A stretch of DNA of 64,000 nt from Flavobacteriales bacterium. Lineage in GTDB: Bacteria > Bacteroidota > Bacteroidia > Flavobacteriales_D > Sanyastnellaceae. The notes below the pieces were generated by a model. That model did not search any database. It saw only the letters and a program-made list of their open reading frames with translations, and had not been told where the DNA came from. The stretch covers positions 1-64,000 of the forward strand of contig JAIXWX010000013.1 of assembly GCA_027491075.1 (NCBI GenBank), written 5' to 3'. The position numbers and the translations under genes were made by a program. Numbering within the stretch: position 1 is the stretch's first letter; every line of letters begins with the position of its first letter. Positions 17,722 to 25,136 of the stretch are shown here, one piece after another.

Positions 17722-17895
17722 TTAAAGGTTTATGGATCCATTGAAGCGAACTTCTGTCATCATGGCCTTGCACTCCTTGATGGCCATCTCGAAGTAAAGT
17801 CGCTGATTTTCGGTAGTTGCTTTGGAATGGAATTTTTGCAGCAGCTCCAGTTGCTGAAGCAGCGCGTGGTTTATGATTTCTTCTCGCACGCTCAT
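17722..17895 (-). CDS. Small early protein (57 aa)
   Basis: ATG at 17895, TAA at 17722-17724. The product, MSVREEIINHALLQQLELLQ and on, is mostly helical and charged, ending in VRFNGSINL. It fills exactly the gap between the 127-aa gene (7 bases upstream) and the 157-aa gene (11 bases downstream) on the coding strand of the operon. No family recognised. Confidence 0.6.
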   Translation of the reverse strand: MSVREEIINHALLQQLELLQKFHSKATTENQRLYFEMAIKECKAMMTEVRFNGSINL

Positions 17896-17901
17896 GGTTA
17901 A

Positions 17902-18285
17902 TTAGATTGGTCCAATCAATCCGTATAGAGTACCATGTTCTTCCGTTTCCGTTTTTTCAGGAGCCAGCTTAAGTCGCATGGGTTTAGGACTTGTCCAATT
18001 GAACGATTCACAGATTTTTTCGGCGAGCTGTCGATTTTGAACGATGGTACTCGATGATCTTATATAAACATGAAGACCTTCGGGATCAATACTCAAATAC
18101 CACTCATCTTTATTTTTATCATCCGAGTAGAACGCTATTGTTGAATTTTCAGTAAGACTTAGTTTCTCTACTATAGCCTTGCTGAAGCAGATAGTTCCCC
18201 GGTGTTGAATAGATATAAATTCTTTACCCACTTTGGAGTTATTAGAGGACTTGAGATTCGCTGAAGTGTATTTTATAAGGTTCAT
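17902..18285 (-). CDS. Unknown early protein (127 aa)
   Basis: 127 residues. The N-terminal 50 residues read FISIQHRGTICFSKAIVEKLSLTENSTIAFYSDD, reminiscent of a swapped-hairpin (AbrB-like) fold, which would suit a DNA-binding protein; I cannot confirm it. The C-terminus is MRLKLAPEKTETEEHGTLYG. In the leftward early operon between the basic membrane protein and the 57-aa gene. Confidence 0.6.
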   Translation of the reverse strand: MNLIKYTSANLKSSNNSKVGKEFISIQHRGTICFSKAIVEKLSLTENSTIAFYSDDKNKDEWYLSIDPEGLHVYIRSSSTIVQNRQLAEKICESFNWTSPKPMRLKLAPEKTETEEHGTLYGLIGPI

Positions 18286-18296
18286 GGTCTGTGGTT

Positions 18297-18569
18297 TTAA
18301 TTATCGAGCTGATGTTGGTTTTTTTTGATTGTCTTGGCTACTGCAGTGAGGTTTTTTCGACACCGGTGATACCTCATTGCTCTAGCTTTCTTTTTTTTCG
18401 ATGCTAGAATCATTTTCAGCAGTACGAAATCAAAATCACTTAGTGTTCGAGTTCTTTTTTTTTTAGATCCAAGTATCTTAACGATGCTGTTATAGATCTG
18501 CCTGAGCATTACACCGATGAAGAATCCGATGGCAAGCTCTGCGAGTAGCTGATAGAAGCTTGTTTCCAT
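18297..18569 (-). CDS. Small basic protein with one N-terminal membrane segment
   Basis: 90 residues. Residues 5-25 form one hydrophobic helix (LLAELAIGFFIGVMLRQIY); the remainder is strongly basic (SKKKRTRT, ASKKKKARAMRYHRCRKNL). This suggests a membrane-tethered nucleic-acid-binding protein. Second gene of the early operon, directly after the Cro-like regulator (1-base gap). Confidence 0.6.
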   Translation of the reverse strand: METSFYQLLAELAIGFFIGVMLRQIYNSIVKILGSKKKRTRTLSDFDFVLLKMILASKKKKARAMRYHRCRKNLTAVAKTIKKNQHQLDN

Positions 18570-18570
18570 C

Positions 18571-18816
18571 TTAGTAGTGTTTTAGAAAATCTTCTGGTTG
18601 TATTTTTTCTCCAGTGATCCCACTGAGATACCTGGCCAGAGCGATCGCGTGACTCGTTTTCATTTTACCAGGGTATTTTAATAGCTGATAGAAAGTTCCC
18701 CTGGCGGGATTTCCCAAACACTCCCGGAAGGACGATAAGGCCATAAAATCATCCATTTTCTTGACTTTTCTCCAGTACAGCTCCAGGCCGCTGATCTGTG
18801 TCACTGTTTCTTTCAT
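18571..18816 (-). CDS. Cro-like early regulator
   Basis: 81 residues. The C-terminal half (YPGKMKTSHAIALARYLSGITGEKIQPEDFLKHY) has the spacing of the last helices of an XRE-type helix-turn-helix protein. It is the first gene of the leftward early operon and diverges from the CI-like gene across a 102-base region packed with ACATCAA half-sites. By position it is the Cro or early-regulator equivalent. The HTH call is moderate. Confidence 0.6.
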   Translation of the reverse strand: MKETVTQISGLELYWRKVKKMDDFMALSSFRECLGNPARGTFYQLLKYPGKMKTSHAIALARYLSGITGEKIQPEDFLKHY

Positions 18817-18856
18817 AGTTCCAATATTTTGAACTTTTGTTTATATTTATGTCACA

Positions 18857-18900
18857 AACATCAACAGAAATTCTTTTTAAACATCAAAATAATTGATGTT
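18857..18900. promoter_or_regulatory. Lysogeny-switch operators between cro-like and cI-like genes
   Basis: A perfect inverted repeat AACATCAA (18880-18887) / TTGATGTT (18893-18900) with a 5-base spacer, plus a further AACATCAA at 18857-18864. A related ATCAACATT at about 18906-18914 sits just before the GTG start of the repressor. The sites lie in the only divergent intergenic region of the element and are the obvious binding sites for the CI/Cro-like proteins. Confidence 0.7.
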
Positions 18901-18918
18901 ATATATCAACATTGAATA

Positions 18919-19248
18919 GTGAATTACGAAATACACATAGGAGAGAGATTAGAGTTTTTTGTCAGAAATGCCAAGCATGGCAAGGGTTTGACAGGGTTCT
19001 CTAAGTTTATTTGCAAAGCTGGCGGATCTGTTCACAATATGTATGGATCCGCTGATCTTGATTTCAAGGTTGTACTTAAAGCATGTGAATTCTATGAAGT
19101 GAGCTTAGCGAAATTTTTAGGACTAGAGGAAACAGACATTTCAAACAGTGGAAACATCAGCTTTAAGGCATCTGAACCCGCCGATCTAAGAATGGATCGT
19201 ATGGAGAATAAAATCGATCAAATACTGAATTTACTAAACCAGAAATAA
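18919..19248 (+). CDS. CI-like XRE-family repressor
   Basis: 109 residues from GTG 18919, which immediately follows the operator region. An XRE helix-turn-helix spans about residues 18-70 (KGLTGFSKFICKAGGSVHNMYGSADLDFKVVLKACEFYEVSLAKFLGLEE). The C-terminal 25 residues (RMDRMENKIDQILNLLNQK) are a short coiled coil suited to dimerisation. It has no LexA/S24 peptidase domain, so induction would not go through RecA-stimulated self-cleavage. First gene of the rightward lysogeny operon. Confidence 0.75.
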   Translation: MNYEIHIGERLEFFVRNAKHGKGLTGFSKFICKAGGSVHNMYGSADLDFKVVLKACEFYEVSLAKFLGLEETDISNSGNISFKASEPADLRMDRMENKIDQILNLLNQK

Positions 19249-19251
19249 TTC

Positions 19252-19707
19252 ATGAGACTTTTGATACTAATTTGTCTTTCCTGGGCCTTGATAAATTTGA
19301 TTTCGTGCGATTCAACTCCTAATAAATCTCCTCAAGAGCTGAGAATGGAATTAAGAAATCAGGAGGCATTAAATTTTTCTTCTTACTTAAAGCTGACATC
19401 TAGTTTGAAACCTAATCAGGTTTTGGTCAAAACTAGATTATTCGGTGCTGATGAGTATGATCAACGAGGTTTTGTATTTAGTTATTCCATTCGTAACACC
19501 GCTTCTGTAGCGATATACAAGGATGTTCAAGTCGTCGTAGAGTTAGTTTCTAAAACTCAATCAGTGATTGATAAAATTGTTCTCACCAAGTATGAGTTTT
19601 TTCAACCAGGACAAGAATTAAGCTTTAACGATGTAATTAATCCTAATCATGAAAAGGACCTTGCATCATTCAATGCTTACGTATTAGGAGCAAAAACAAA
19701 AGAGTAA
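19252..19707 (+). CDS. Lysogeny-module lipoprotein
   Basis: 151 residues with a lipoprotein signal (LSWALINLISCD, lipobox Cys about residue 19). The mature part has a beta-rich stretch (GFVFSYSIRNTASVAIYKDVQVVVELVSKTQ) resembling FxLYD-type beta-sandwich lipoproteins. It starts 3 bases after the repressor stop, so it is expressed in the lysogen. Surface-exposed lipoproteins expressed from a prophage often exclude superinfecting phage; that role is an inference from position. Confidence 0.65.
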   Translation: MRLLILICLSWALINLISCDSTPNKSPQELRMELRNQEALNFSSYLKLTSSLKPNQVLVKTRLFGADEYDQRGFVFSYSIRNTASVAIYKDVQVVVELVSKTQSVIDKIVLTKYEFFQPGQELSFNDVINPNHEKDLASFNAYVLGAKTKE

Positions 19708-19741
19708 TAACGACTACTGAACTCATTAAATCTTCATTACA

Positions 19742-20167
19742 ATGCAAGCTGAAAAACGAATAAATCTTCTCCAGGCTCAAGTAAGGTTTGAGTTCGGAGG
19801 TCCAGGAGAAATGATTCTGGTTTTACCAAGTTCACTTGAAGCTTCCTTTTGGCTGACTAATCTAGAATCTGCAGAGTATAAAAAAGAAGATCTTAAAGGG
19901 CTTTTTGTAACTGTGTATGATTTAGGAAACGAGAATGTGAGATTAGCCATAGACTCTCTTCATGATGTAAAGGCTTGGTTTACTGATGTTGTTGTATTGA
20001 AGCGGAATTCTCCAGAGGAAAAAAAGAATCCTTTGAGTTTGATTAAATCTTTGAAAATCGCATACCTAGATCAAGAAAGTCAAACGATAGAAGAGCTGCC
20101 TGGAGAACTGTATGTTTCCGGACTTCATTACGATGACACTGAAGCAGGCTTGAACTGGAAGAAATAA
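19742..20167 (+). CDS. Unknown third gene of the lysogeny operon (141 aa)
   Basis: 141 residues, cytoplasmic (no signal or membrane segment), acidic. Patches such as VRFEFGGPGEMILVLPSSLEASFWLTNLES and DLKGLFVTVYDLGNENVRLAID suggest an alpha/beta fold. It lies 34 bases after the lipoprotein gene on the same strand. Function unknown. Confidence 0.6.
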   Translation: MQAEKRINLLQAQVRFEFGGPGEMILVLPSSLEASFWLTNLESAEYKKEDLKGLFVTVYDLGNENVRLAIDSLHDVKAWFTDVVVLKRNSPEEKKNPLSLIKSLKIAYLDQESQTIEELPGELYVSGLHYDDTEAGLNWKK

Positions 20168-20280
20168 ATATTAATTCACTGGTATCTCAATGAAATCTAT
20201 ATCCTCAATAAAACTAAAAGTTTTAGTCAGAATGGAAATTCGATTATAGGACTTGGAGAGATTTGCAGGTCGATTTGCGT

Positions 20281-20616
20281 TTAACTATATTTCTTTGCCT
20301 TAATAGCTAGTTTAGTGAACTTTTTTGAGTACCGCGGGAGCAGATAGCTTCTTCCTGGAATTGTCTCAGTACTACGAGCCATTTCCAAAAGTGAGGAAGT
20401 AAAATTTTGAATGATGGCTAGTTTCACATTAGGCTTGAAATGAATTGCTTCTAACTCTTCGATCAACAGTGTTGCTTCATCAAATAGCCTTCTCATCTCA
20501 TAGCAGAGCCCAAGCTTATCTACCGTCGTTGTTTTTTTTGCGAGTTCTTTAGCTTGATTAGTCGTTTTTTCAACCTCAGAATTGAACTGAATAATTCTTT
20601 TTTCGAGATCCATCAT
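20281..20616 (-). CDS. Unknown helical protein (111 aa)
   Basis: 111 residues, helical and charged, no membrane segment. The second in-frame Met (20613) is an equally good start. It lies apart from both operons: the lysogeny operon converges on it, and the GGTCGCG-repeat region is just upstream. It therefore probably has its own promoter in that region. No family recognised. Confidence 0.5.
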   Translation of the reverse strand: MMDLEKRIIQFNSEVEKTTNQAKELAKKTTTVDKLGLCYEMRRLFDEATLLIEELEAIHFKPNVKLAIIQNFTSSLLEMARSTETIPGRSYLLPRYSKKFTKLAIKAKKYS

Positions 20617-20974
20617 TTATAAAATTTAACCCCAATAAAAATAGGAAAAAAATAGTTTTGGGGAAATGGGCGCGACCAAGCGGGTCAATCGTGAGCTATC
20701 CTTAGAGTGACGTAGTCTGTAGAGGTCGCGCGCTATGTGCGACTCGCCGCAACCTGAAAATGTTAAAATTTAGTGTTTTTCTAGTGATATCAATGCTTTC
20801 AGAAAGGGTTAATTGGTTGCGGATTTTTCGCGACCAAAAGGGGTAAAAGGACGCGACCAAGGTCGGTTTTTCAAAAAATCGATTATTTTTGTATCCAATA
20901 GCGATAGGACAGGAACGGATTAGGACGTTTCGCGGTAGGGATCTTTGGATTGCATACTGGCGCCTGTGTAATCG
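20617..20974. repeat. Non-coding region with left cluster of TGGTCGCG repeats
   Basis: 358 bases without a gene. It holds CGCGACCAA at 20671-20679, 20829-20837 and 20852-20860, and GGTCGCG at 20724-20730. The last CGCGACCAA is directly followed by an inverted GGTCGG. A long-range inverted pair AATAGCGAT (20898-20906) / ATCGCTATT (20972-20980) closes over the end of the late operon. The same 8-base core occurs in the region upstream of the late operon. A regulator- or replication-protein-binding array is inferred. Confidence 0.6.
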
Positions 20975-21415
20975 CTATTTTCTTTTGAACATGCTTTTTA
21001 AGGCAAGTTTTTTCCTTCCCGTTCTGATTATCTCAACATAAAAGTATTTGTTTTGCAGATCAGCTCGGTATTTAACGAAGTTCAATCCCTGCTTGTCCGT
21101 ACCAAAATCAATTGCCTCGCCTTTATCCAAAATAAAAGGTATTAACCGAAAGTCGTCGATGATTACGTGTACCTGACCTCTTGCTGCCTCTTTGTAACGA
21201 TCTCCGTGACTGTTGAATACGTGAATGATGTCATAAACACTAACCATTCTAACGTAACCTGTTAAATCAAGATCTACCTTTTCTCGTAAATATTGTATTT
21301 CAGATTCGGTCAATGGCCATTCAACCCATTCATCCCTGGTTAAGCGTACTTCTCCTTTCCAGATAAGATAAGCTTTCTCAGCGAGCTTCTGAATTTTGTT
21401 TTCTAGATCGGTCAT
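20975..21415 (-). CDS. Probable phage-type ribonuclease-toxin-like protein (PBECR-like)
   Basis: 146 residues. After a helical N-terminus, the C-terminal 80 residues read HVFNSHGDRYKEAARGQVHV ... FILDKGEAIDFGT ... VKYRADLQNKYFYVEIIRTGRKKLALKSMFKRK. This follows the layout of the phage-Barnase-EndoU-ColicinE5/D-RelE-like (PBECR) nuclease superfamily: an H-x(2)-H/HGD helix, a strand pair, and the terminal K-L-x-LKSMFK strand. It is the last gene of the late operon, overlapping the holin gene by 4 bases. It may be a virion-delivered effector. The assignment is by eye and moderate. Confidence 0.5.
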   Translation of the reverse strand: MTDLENKIQKLAEKAYLIWKGEVRLTRDEWVEWPLTESEIQYLREKVDLDLTGYVRMVSVYDIIHVFNSHGDRYKEAARGQVHVIIDDFRLIPFILDKGEAIDFGTDKQGLNFVKYRADLQNKYFYVEIIRTGRKKLALKSMFKRK

Positions 21416-21900
21416 CCACGGATCTTGACATTCCGGGCGATTCGCTCGACGCCTTTAAACCCTAAATAGAAGGCCAGAACCCATTCTACCAGGTCAAAAC
21501 CCCTATTGATGATATTGGGATCAATATTGAGCCCCTTCCAAAAGATATATAGGCTCTTATAGATTATGAAGTCTCCAAGAATCACCAGGGCGATGATTGG
21601 CCGAATATTCTTCGATAGCCAGGAATCGGAGTTCATGTCTGCAGAATGTCGCTCGGTAATTTCTCGTTCGAGCTCCAAGGCCCACTCATCAAGCTCTGCC
21701 AGAGCTTCTGCTTTTACTCCAGGATCTATTCCTGCAAGATCAGAAACCTTTTGAATAACATTTCGAACAATGGACACCGGAGGAAACACCATCGAAGCTA
21801 CGTCGAGGATCTCTGCAGGCAGATTGACTCCGCGTTCTTTGGCATTGTCAATCAATGCGCGAAGTCTTGTTTTTCCATGTTCTCTCCGGAATCGTCCCAT
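21412..21900 (-). CDS. 3TM-type holin
   Basis: 162 residues. The motif DSWLSKNIRPIIALVILGDFIIY followed by more hydrophobic segments (LVEWVLAFYLGFKGVERIARNV) is the signature of the three-transmembrane holin family found in gene-transfer agents and phages. The N-terminal 90 residues are a soluble helical extension with an MVFPPVSIVRNVI stretch. Its place in the late operon after the wall hydrolases fits a role in host lysis. Confidence 0.7.
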   Translation of the reverse strand: MGRFRREHGKTRLRALIDNAKERGVNLPAEILDVASMVFPPVSIVRNVIQKVSDLAGIDPGVKAEALAELDEWALELEREITERHSADMNSDSWLSKNIRPIIALVILGDFIIYKSLYIFWKGLNIDPNIINRGFDLVEWVLAFYLGFKGVERIARNVKIRG

Positions 21901-21903
21901 GTT

Positions 21904-22047
21904 CTACTTTTTATTCGATTTCTTTCGTTGCGCCCCTTTTCTAGCGGTTCCTTTGCGCTCGGTCACACACACGTTACCTGATTTGTCGATGTAGTAGAGC
22001 TTTCCTTTTTCGCGCTTGATCGCGTTTTTTACTATGATTTTACCCAT
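21904..22047 (-). CDS. Very small basic late protein (47 aa)
   Basis: ATG at 22047 overlaps the stop of the upstream gene (TAATG); TAG at 21904-21906. The product begins MGKIIVKNAIKREKGKLYYI and ends in a Lys/Arg-rich tail. The V-K-N-A-x-K-R ... LYYID-x-x-GNV pattern looks like a conserved small phage protein. With pI well above 10 it could contact the packaged DNA. Function unknown. Confidence 0.6.
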   Translation of the reverse strand: MGKIIVKNAIKREKGKLYYIDKSGNVCVTERKGTARKGAQRKKSNKK

Positions 22048-22379
22048 TACGATATGGTTTGTGAGGTGAAATTGACTGATTTGCGATCCACGATCTCTCC
22101 AGACTTAATCACCAAGATCGAAATGTTGTCTGGAGCTTCCCAGGTTACTCGGATCGTCGTATTTTTTGAAAACGGAATATCTTTCGCCTGGAACGAGCTG
22201 TTGAGGATTTCTGTACCTTCGAGCTTCTTTAGGAGCTTCACCTGCCATTGGACAGATTTACTATTCCAGTCCAGTACGTTGAACTCGGTGATTTTTGGAG
22301 CCTTAAACATAATGATGTAGGCATATATACCTAGCGCTATGGCGACGGCTACAAGAAAGAACATCAGTGCGTTTTTCAT
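22047..22379 (-). CDS. Late protein with one N-terminal membrane segment (110 aa)
   Basis: 110 residues. Residues 3-27 are a single hydrophobic helix (LMFFLVAVAIALGIYAYIIMF), followed by an exposed beta-rich domain (KITEFNVLDWNSKSVQWQVKLL ... TTIRVTWEAPDNISILVIKSG). It overlaps the M15-peptidase gene by 4 bases. Candidate internal-membrane virion protein. Confidence 0.6.
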   Translation of the reverse strand: MKNALMFFLVAVAIALGIYAYIIMFKAPKITEFNVLDWNSKSVQWQVKLLKKLEGTEILNSSFQAKDIPFSKNTTIRVTWEAPDNISILVIKSGEIVDRKSVNFTSQTIS

Positions 22380-22975
22380 GCTAAATTGACTTTGTTACCT
22401 ATGACTTTTTTAGGATCGGACCCGAATTGCTTTGTTGCTTGAGCAACGAGTAGATCCATCGAGATGGGAACTTCGAAATGAATCGGATCCCAATAGTTTG
22501 AGAAATTTCCGCCCCATTTCAATCCATGCTTCTCTGCGATGGCCACTATTCCGCTTTTCATCCAGGCATCTCTGGAGCTCGCTTTTCTCAAGAATGTAGA
22601 TCCTGATTGAGCATTGATATCAATGGCCAGTCCATAGTTATGTCTGCTCCGACCGGGTGATGCATTTTTGGAGTTCTGTCGTTTGAGTTCTGCTTGCCTC
22701 TGCCACGACCGGTAGCCACTGGTGATGATCACCTTCCATCCGGAAGCTTCAACGTCTCGTATGAAAGCTCGGAATCTATTTTGGTGAACGGGATGCAGAT
22801 CCTTGATAAATGATTCGTGCTGCACACTGAGTATAAGATTGAGTCCTGACATGGTATCTACAATTTTTTCGAATGTTTTATTAGAGGCATATAGAATGAT
22901 TCCTATAGCCGCTAAACACAGTCCGACGGCTACATATAACAGCGTTTTATAATTGGTTTTTAAGTTAGATTCCAT
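22376..22975 (-). CDS. Membrane-anchored M15-family peptidase (VanY/endolysin-like)
   Basis: 199 residues. An N-terminal membrane helix (LLYVAVGLCLAAIGIILY) precedes a catalytic domain with the M15 zinc signature: VIITSGYRSWQRQ, SRHNYGLAIDI (His and Asp ligands in H-x-x-G-x-A-x-D), and DPIHFE (second His). These enzymes cut D-Ala or L-Ala-D-Glu bonds in peptidoglycan. The membrane anchor suggests placement in a virion membrane for entry, or at the cell membrane for lysis. Overlaps both neighbouring genes. Confidence 0.88.
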   Translation of the reverse strand: MESNLKTNYKTLLYVAVGLCLAAIGIILYASNKTFEKIVDTMSGLNLILSVQHESFIKDLHPVHQNRFRAFIRDVEASGWKVIITSGYRSWQRQAELKRQNSKNASPGRSRHNYGLAIDINAQSGSTFLRKASSRDAWMKSGIVAIAEKHGLKWGGNFSNYWDPIHFEVPISMDLLVAQATKQFGSDPKKVIGNKVNLA

Positions 22976-23505
22976 CCTTCATTGATATGATTATCGTTCA
23001 CATGGCCATCACCATTTTCTTTTATAATCATTGCGCTGATAAGCTTCTTCAGAGTGGTTTCATCTGCAGATAAAATTTCATCTGGCTTAATGCCTGACCT
23101 ATCACTGACAAAATCGATATATCGTTCTGTATTGTTTTCGTTCGCAGGTGCGTATCTATTCACCACCGCTCTGAGTGTAGTCGCGGTTCCCTTGTTGATC
23201 CAGTTTCGAATGAGAACGAACATCGCACGAACTCCCCACTTCATCTCGCTGAATTGTTCGAAGCTTCCATCGCTGTTTTGATCTTTTGGAATTTTTCCTT
23301 TCCATGCATTATTGGAGATTCTTAAATTCCCAGGATTATTGTTTCGAATTCCTCTTGGTTTAGTCATGTCGGCTGCAAATTTTTTTACTCCTTCGATGAC
23401 AGACTTTTGTACTTCGCTCACCTTAGCTCTGTTCAGATAAAGCATTATACCAATCACTAGAATAGCGATAGTACATCCAAGTATGATCCAGTTCTTTTTT
23501 GACAT
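22960..23505 (-). CDS. Membrane-anchored virion muralytic protein (P5/GIRNNNPGN family)
   Basis: 181 residues. The N-terminal membrane helix is IILGCTIAILVIGIMLYL. The domain then begins PRGIRNNNPGNLRISNNAWKG and includes FSEMKWGVRAMFVLIRNW. This R-G-I-R-N-N-N-P-x-N-(L/I)-R motif marks a lysozyme-fold family usually annotated as structural protein P5 or phage lytic transglycosylase. With the adjacent M15 peptidase (16-base overlap) it gives the element two wall-cleaving activities. Confidence 0.78.
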   Translation of the reverse strand: MSKKNWIILGCTIAILVIGIMLYLNRAKVSEVQKSVIEGVKKFAADMTKPRGIRNNNPGNLRISNNAWKGKIPKDQNSDGSFEQFSEMKWGVRAMFVLIRNWINKGTATTLRAVVNRYAPANENNTERYIDFVSDRSGIKPDEILSADETTLKKLISAMIIKENGDGHVNDNHINEGWNLT

Positions 23506-23506
23506 T

Positions 23507-23755
23507 TTAGTAGCATAGAAGTAATACTGCAGCTGCAGATAGAATTGCTATCGCAGCTACCAATATTTTGACACTTTTTGAGGGCTTCTCGCTGCGAAGA
23601 AATTTCAGTAGCCGGTCTCCAATGGAGAGTCCTCCAGAAACGATGGCTACAATGAGCGCTATCGTTTGTAATGGCGGCATGTTAGCAGCGATAACGGCCC
23701 CGACTACGTAGCTGACGCCACTTAACTTAGCTAGTATTAAATCGTTCATACGCAT
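23507..23755 (-). CDS. Small two-helix membrane protein (82 aa)
   Basis: 82 residues with two membrane helices (about residues 8-42 and 60-82) joined by a basic loop (GDRLLKFLRSEKPSKSVK), ending in a hydrophobic tail. The size and topology suit a holin or a virion membrane protein. Since the 21412 gene is a recognisable holin, a structural role is at least as likely. 1 base from the next gene. Confidence 0.6.
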   Translation of the reverse strand: MRMNDLILAKLSGVSYVVGAVIAANMPPLQTIALIVAIVSGGLSIGDRLLKFLRSEKPSKSVKILVAAIAILSAAAVLLLCY

Positions 23756-23758
23756 ATC

Positions 23759-24520
23759 TTACATTTTACGAACGAGGGTTCCGTTTTGAAGAATAACCAC
23801 TCGGCCAGTGGCCAGATTTGTATCGGCCTGAACATCTGCAGCTGTCACATAAGTTGAACTTACACCTTGTCCAGGTAAGATTTGAATACCTTGATTTCCA
23901 AATACTGCGAATATGATGGAGGAACCATTCAGCACTCTAAATCCTGCCGTTTGCCAGAATTCGGTGATACTTTCATTACTGCGAAAAATATTTTGTGCGC
24001 CTCTACGAACTAATATCCAAGGAAGTGAAGCATTGACAGCTTCGACCAAAATTTTGGCGAGGCCAATATTTTGATTCACGCCGATACCGACACCATCAGA
24101 ATTATTACTTGCCAAATTTGAGATCAAACGGATTGCTTTTCCAATCGGTCCAGAGACCTCCTCGAATGCAATTTGACTGCCTTGAGCAGGGGTTACAAAC
24201 TTTTCTAAAAGGTACGCTGCTTGAGCGTCACTGCTGCTCGATTTTACTTTCTCATCTAGATCAGGTTGGGGCTCACCACCTCCACCTCCAGGGCTATTCG
24301 CGTTGATTTCGTCCAAACGAATAATAATCTCCTCAAGCAAATCTTCTGTCTCCGTATTATTCCCATGGTTATAATTAGCCGCTGAGAAAGAAGAATAACC
24401 GGCATCAGGATTGACACCGGTTACTGCTTCTAACCAAAAACCAAGCTGTCGTATGATCTCGAGAAAACCATCGGTAAGATTGGATCTGGAACTATGTGGA
24501 GCGAGAGATTCTAAACTCAT
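23759..24520 (-). CDS. Probable virion surface protein (spike or vertex candidate), 253 aa
   Basis: 253 residues, no membrane segment. N-terminal region about 1-75 (SLESLAPHSSRSNLTDGFLEIIRQLGFWLEAVTG...), a Gly/Pro linker (NANSPGGGGGEPQPD) at about 75-88, then a region with an NIGLAKILVEAVNASLPWILVRRGA helix and a beta-rich C-terminus ending in RVVILQNGTLVRKM. A hinge-and-beta-tip design is typical of spike proteins. No family recognised. Its start overlaps the stop of the upstream 57-aa gene (ATGA). Confidence 0.5.
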   Translation of the reverse strand: MSLESLAPHSSRSNLTDGFLEIIRQLGFWLEAVTGVNPDAGYSSFSAANYNHGNNTETEDLLEEIIIRLDEINANSPGGGGGEPQPDLDEKVKSSSSDAQAAYLLEKFVTPAQGSQIAFEEVSGPIGKAIRLISNLASNNSDGVGIGVNQNIGLAKILVEAVNASLPWILVRRGAQNIFRSNESITEFWQTAGFRVLNGSSIIFAVFGNQGIQILPGQGVSSTYVTAADVQADTNLATGRVVILQNGTLVRKM

Positions 24521-24690
24521 GTGCGTAGCGCTTTAATACCGGCTGATATTAAAATTACTGCTGCAGCAACGGCCACTAGGACAACGCCTAAATTGAACAG
24601 CGTTGTTTTTTCAATTGTCACTTCCGCTTTTATCACTGGAAGCTCTCCTGCTTCCAGATTTTTAATAAGTTGTGTTTTCCAAAAGGACAT
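24517..24690 (-). CDS. Small late membrane protein (57 aa)
   Basis: ATG at 24690, TGA at 24517-24519 overlapping the next start. The product opens MSFWKTQLIKNLEAGELPVI, continues with KAEVTIEKTTLF, and ends with a membrane helix of about 20 residues (GVVLVAVAAAVILISAGI). Membrane-anchored virion protein candidate; it lies exactly between two late genes on the coding strand. Confidence 0.6.
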   Translation of the reverse strand: MSFWKTQLIKNLEAGELPVIKAEVTIEKTTLFNLGVVLVAVAAAVILISAGIKALRT

Positions 24691-24696
24691 AATAGT

Positions 24697-25125
24697 CTAC
24701 GGTAAATTGTCGTTTTCTAGAAGCGCGATTGCTTTTTGCTGCTGTGGTCCTGAATAGGCTTCGTCTCGGATCCATTCCGTTAAGCTGCCTGCATTCTTAT
24801 CACCATGGAGTTGATTCCATCGGTTGTAGAGGGCGGTTCGCTGATCTCTGGTCAGCGCTGTTATTTTGCTATAGGCATTTTCTCTGGTACTGGACCAGGC
24901 AAAAAGACCTTTCATCGCATCATAAAGCTCTGAAATGAGGGGATCTGGTGACCATCCTTGAGGAATACCTGTTCCGTTATTAGGTAGCTTCACTGGAGCC
25001 ATATTATTCGCTTGAGCTTTCAGCTTTCCGCTATTGCGTCCAATGAGGTAAATGAAAAGTATTAAAGCGACACAAATGGCCGCTATAATACCTATCATTT
25101 GATTTTTATTCACTTCTACAGCCAT
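24697..25125 (-). CDS. Late membrane-anchored protein (142 aa)
   Basis: 142 residues: N-terminal membrane helix (MIGIIAAICVALILFIYLIG), a short linker with GIPQGWSPDP, and a helical C-terminal domain (LISELYDAMKGLFAWSSTRENAYSKITALTRDQRTALYNRWNQLHG). The domain resembles annexin-like helical repeats seen in some phage virion proteins; I am not certain. 11 bases downstream of the Cys-rich membrane protein gene. Confidence 0.6.
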   Translation of the reverse strand: MAVEVNKNQMIGIIAAICVALILFIYLIGRNSGKLKAQANNMAPVKLPNNGTGIPQGWSPDPLISELYDAMKGLFAWSSTRENAYSKITALTRDQRTALYNRWNQLHGDKNAGSLTEWIRDEAYSGPQQQKAIALLENDNLP

Positions 25126-25136
25126 CTCTGGAGTGC

